Below are positions 6,149-6,464 of a stretch of DNA of 6,464 nucleotides, piece after piece. The position numbers were made by a program, and so were the translations under genes. The DNA is taken from assembly GCA_022361095.1 (NCBI GenBank), contig JAKSBO010000168.1, forward strand, positions 1 to 6,464, read 5' to 3'. The DNA comes from Desulfobacterales bacterium. GTDB taxonomy: Bacteria; Desulfobacterota; Desulfobacteria; Desulfobacterales; Desulfobacteraceae. Position 1 is the stretch's first letter; each line of letters starts with the position of its first letter. The notes below the pieces were generated by a model. That model searched no databases. It saw only the letters and a program-made list of their open reading frames with translations, and was not told where the DNA came from.

Positions 6149-6173
6149 AAGTCTTATGAATCCAATTTAGAGG

Positions 6174-6464
6174 TTATCGTGGTTTCCATAAATCGTAAAC
6201 GTTTTTGATTTTGCCTAAATCTAATGGATGAATTGGGCGATTATACTTATTGTTTAATTTGTTTGCCGCATTTTGTGCTGATAACCCTGGCGAAGCATTT
6301 GCAAAAATTTGGGGGTTCGATTCAAGATAATTAGTAAAACTAATGATTTCCGAATCGTCTTTAAAAATTAAAAATGGTGCTATACCTCCCCTTGAGGAAA
6401 AATCAAGTGAGCCCTTAGTTAAAAAGTAAACTAGATTACCATTAATTGTAGAGAGGTTATAATA
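6174..6464 (-). CDS. Hypothetical protein, 3' end only (gene enters from the right edge)
   Basis: The minus strand is open for 96 codons from the window edge to a TAA at 6174-6176. This is long for DNA this AT-rich, where stop codons are frequent by chance. The translation has a balanced, protein-like composition: aromatic and hydrophobic stretches (GGIAPFLIFKDD, IISFTNYLE), then an Asn/Ala/Lys-rich part (ANASPGLSAQNAANKLNNKY), ending in LGKIKNVYDLWKPR. No family or catalytic motif is recognised, nor any signal peptide or membrane segment in this part. Its codons are visibly more A/T-rich than those of cobUS or the activator gene, which suggests a recently acquired gene. The start, length and function lie outside the window. 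Confidence 0.6.
   Translation of the reverse strand, partial: YYNLSTINGNLVYFLTKGSLDFSSRGGIAPFLIFKDDSEIISFTNYLESNPQIFANASPGLSAQNAANKLNNKYNRPIHPLDLGKIKNVYDLWKPR

Noticed and set aside
5973..6170. 65-codon plus-strand ORF with a GAGGTG site 7 nt upstream of its ATG
   Set aside because: Its second half is the translated TCATCTCG repeat cluster, and it has no protein-like domain; the ribosome binding site is probably chance.

Overview
The window looks like a chromosomal segment from a Gram-negative anaerobe, most likely a sulfate-reducing Desulfobacterota (Desulfobacteraceae-like). This is inferred from the style of the CobU/CobS/CobD and NifA-type proteins and from the mix of core genes with decayed accessory DNA. 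No marker gene settles the taxonomy.

Left part (1-1986, minus strand): a tightly packed cobalamin nucleotide-loop operon, read right to left as cobU, cobS, cobD. The junctions overlap by 4 nt (ATGA) and 1 nt (TAATG), so the genes are probably translationally coupled. CobD makes the aminopropanol phosphate arm, CobU activates adenosylcobinamide to its GDP form, and CobS adds alpha-ribazole. cobD runs off the left edge after its predicted PLP lysine.

Middle (1987-3777): a 270-bp divergent intergenic region holds an imperfect palindrome and AT-rich inverted repeats but no recognisable cobalamin riboswitch. It leads into a complete plus-strand GAF / AAA+ / Fis-type sigma-54 activator of the NifA type.

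Right of the activator (3778-4647): no intact gene. Reading on the minus strand there is a C-terminal stub of a DUF6880-like protein, then an 18-codon ORF resembling the start of a pRiA4b ORF-3-like protein, then a 14-codon ORF with a strong ribosome binding site. These look like the remains of an eroded accessory operon. The DUF6880-like stub stops resembling protein where a compact GC-rich block begins (4344-4602). That block is built almost entirely of consecutive strong hairpins and ends in a hairpin with a T7 tract. It is the most unusual object here: a candidate structured RNA or the end of a mobile element.

Right part (4648-6464): a complete class II Fic AMP-transferase gene on the minus strand, with a winged-helix tail, a good sigma-70 promoter and a G9/C9 homopolymer inside its coding sequence. 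Upstream lie nested inverted repeats and a cluster of four TCATCTCG repeats containing a 9-bp palindrome. The 3' end of an AT-rich minus-strand gene of unknown function closes the window.
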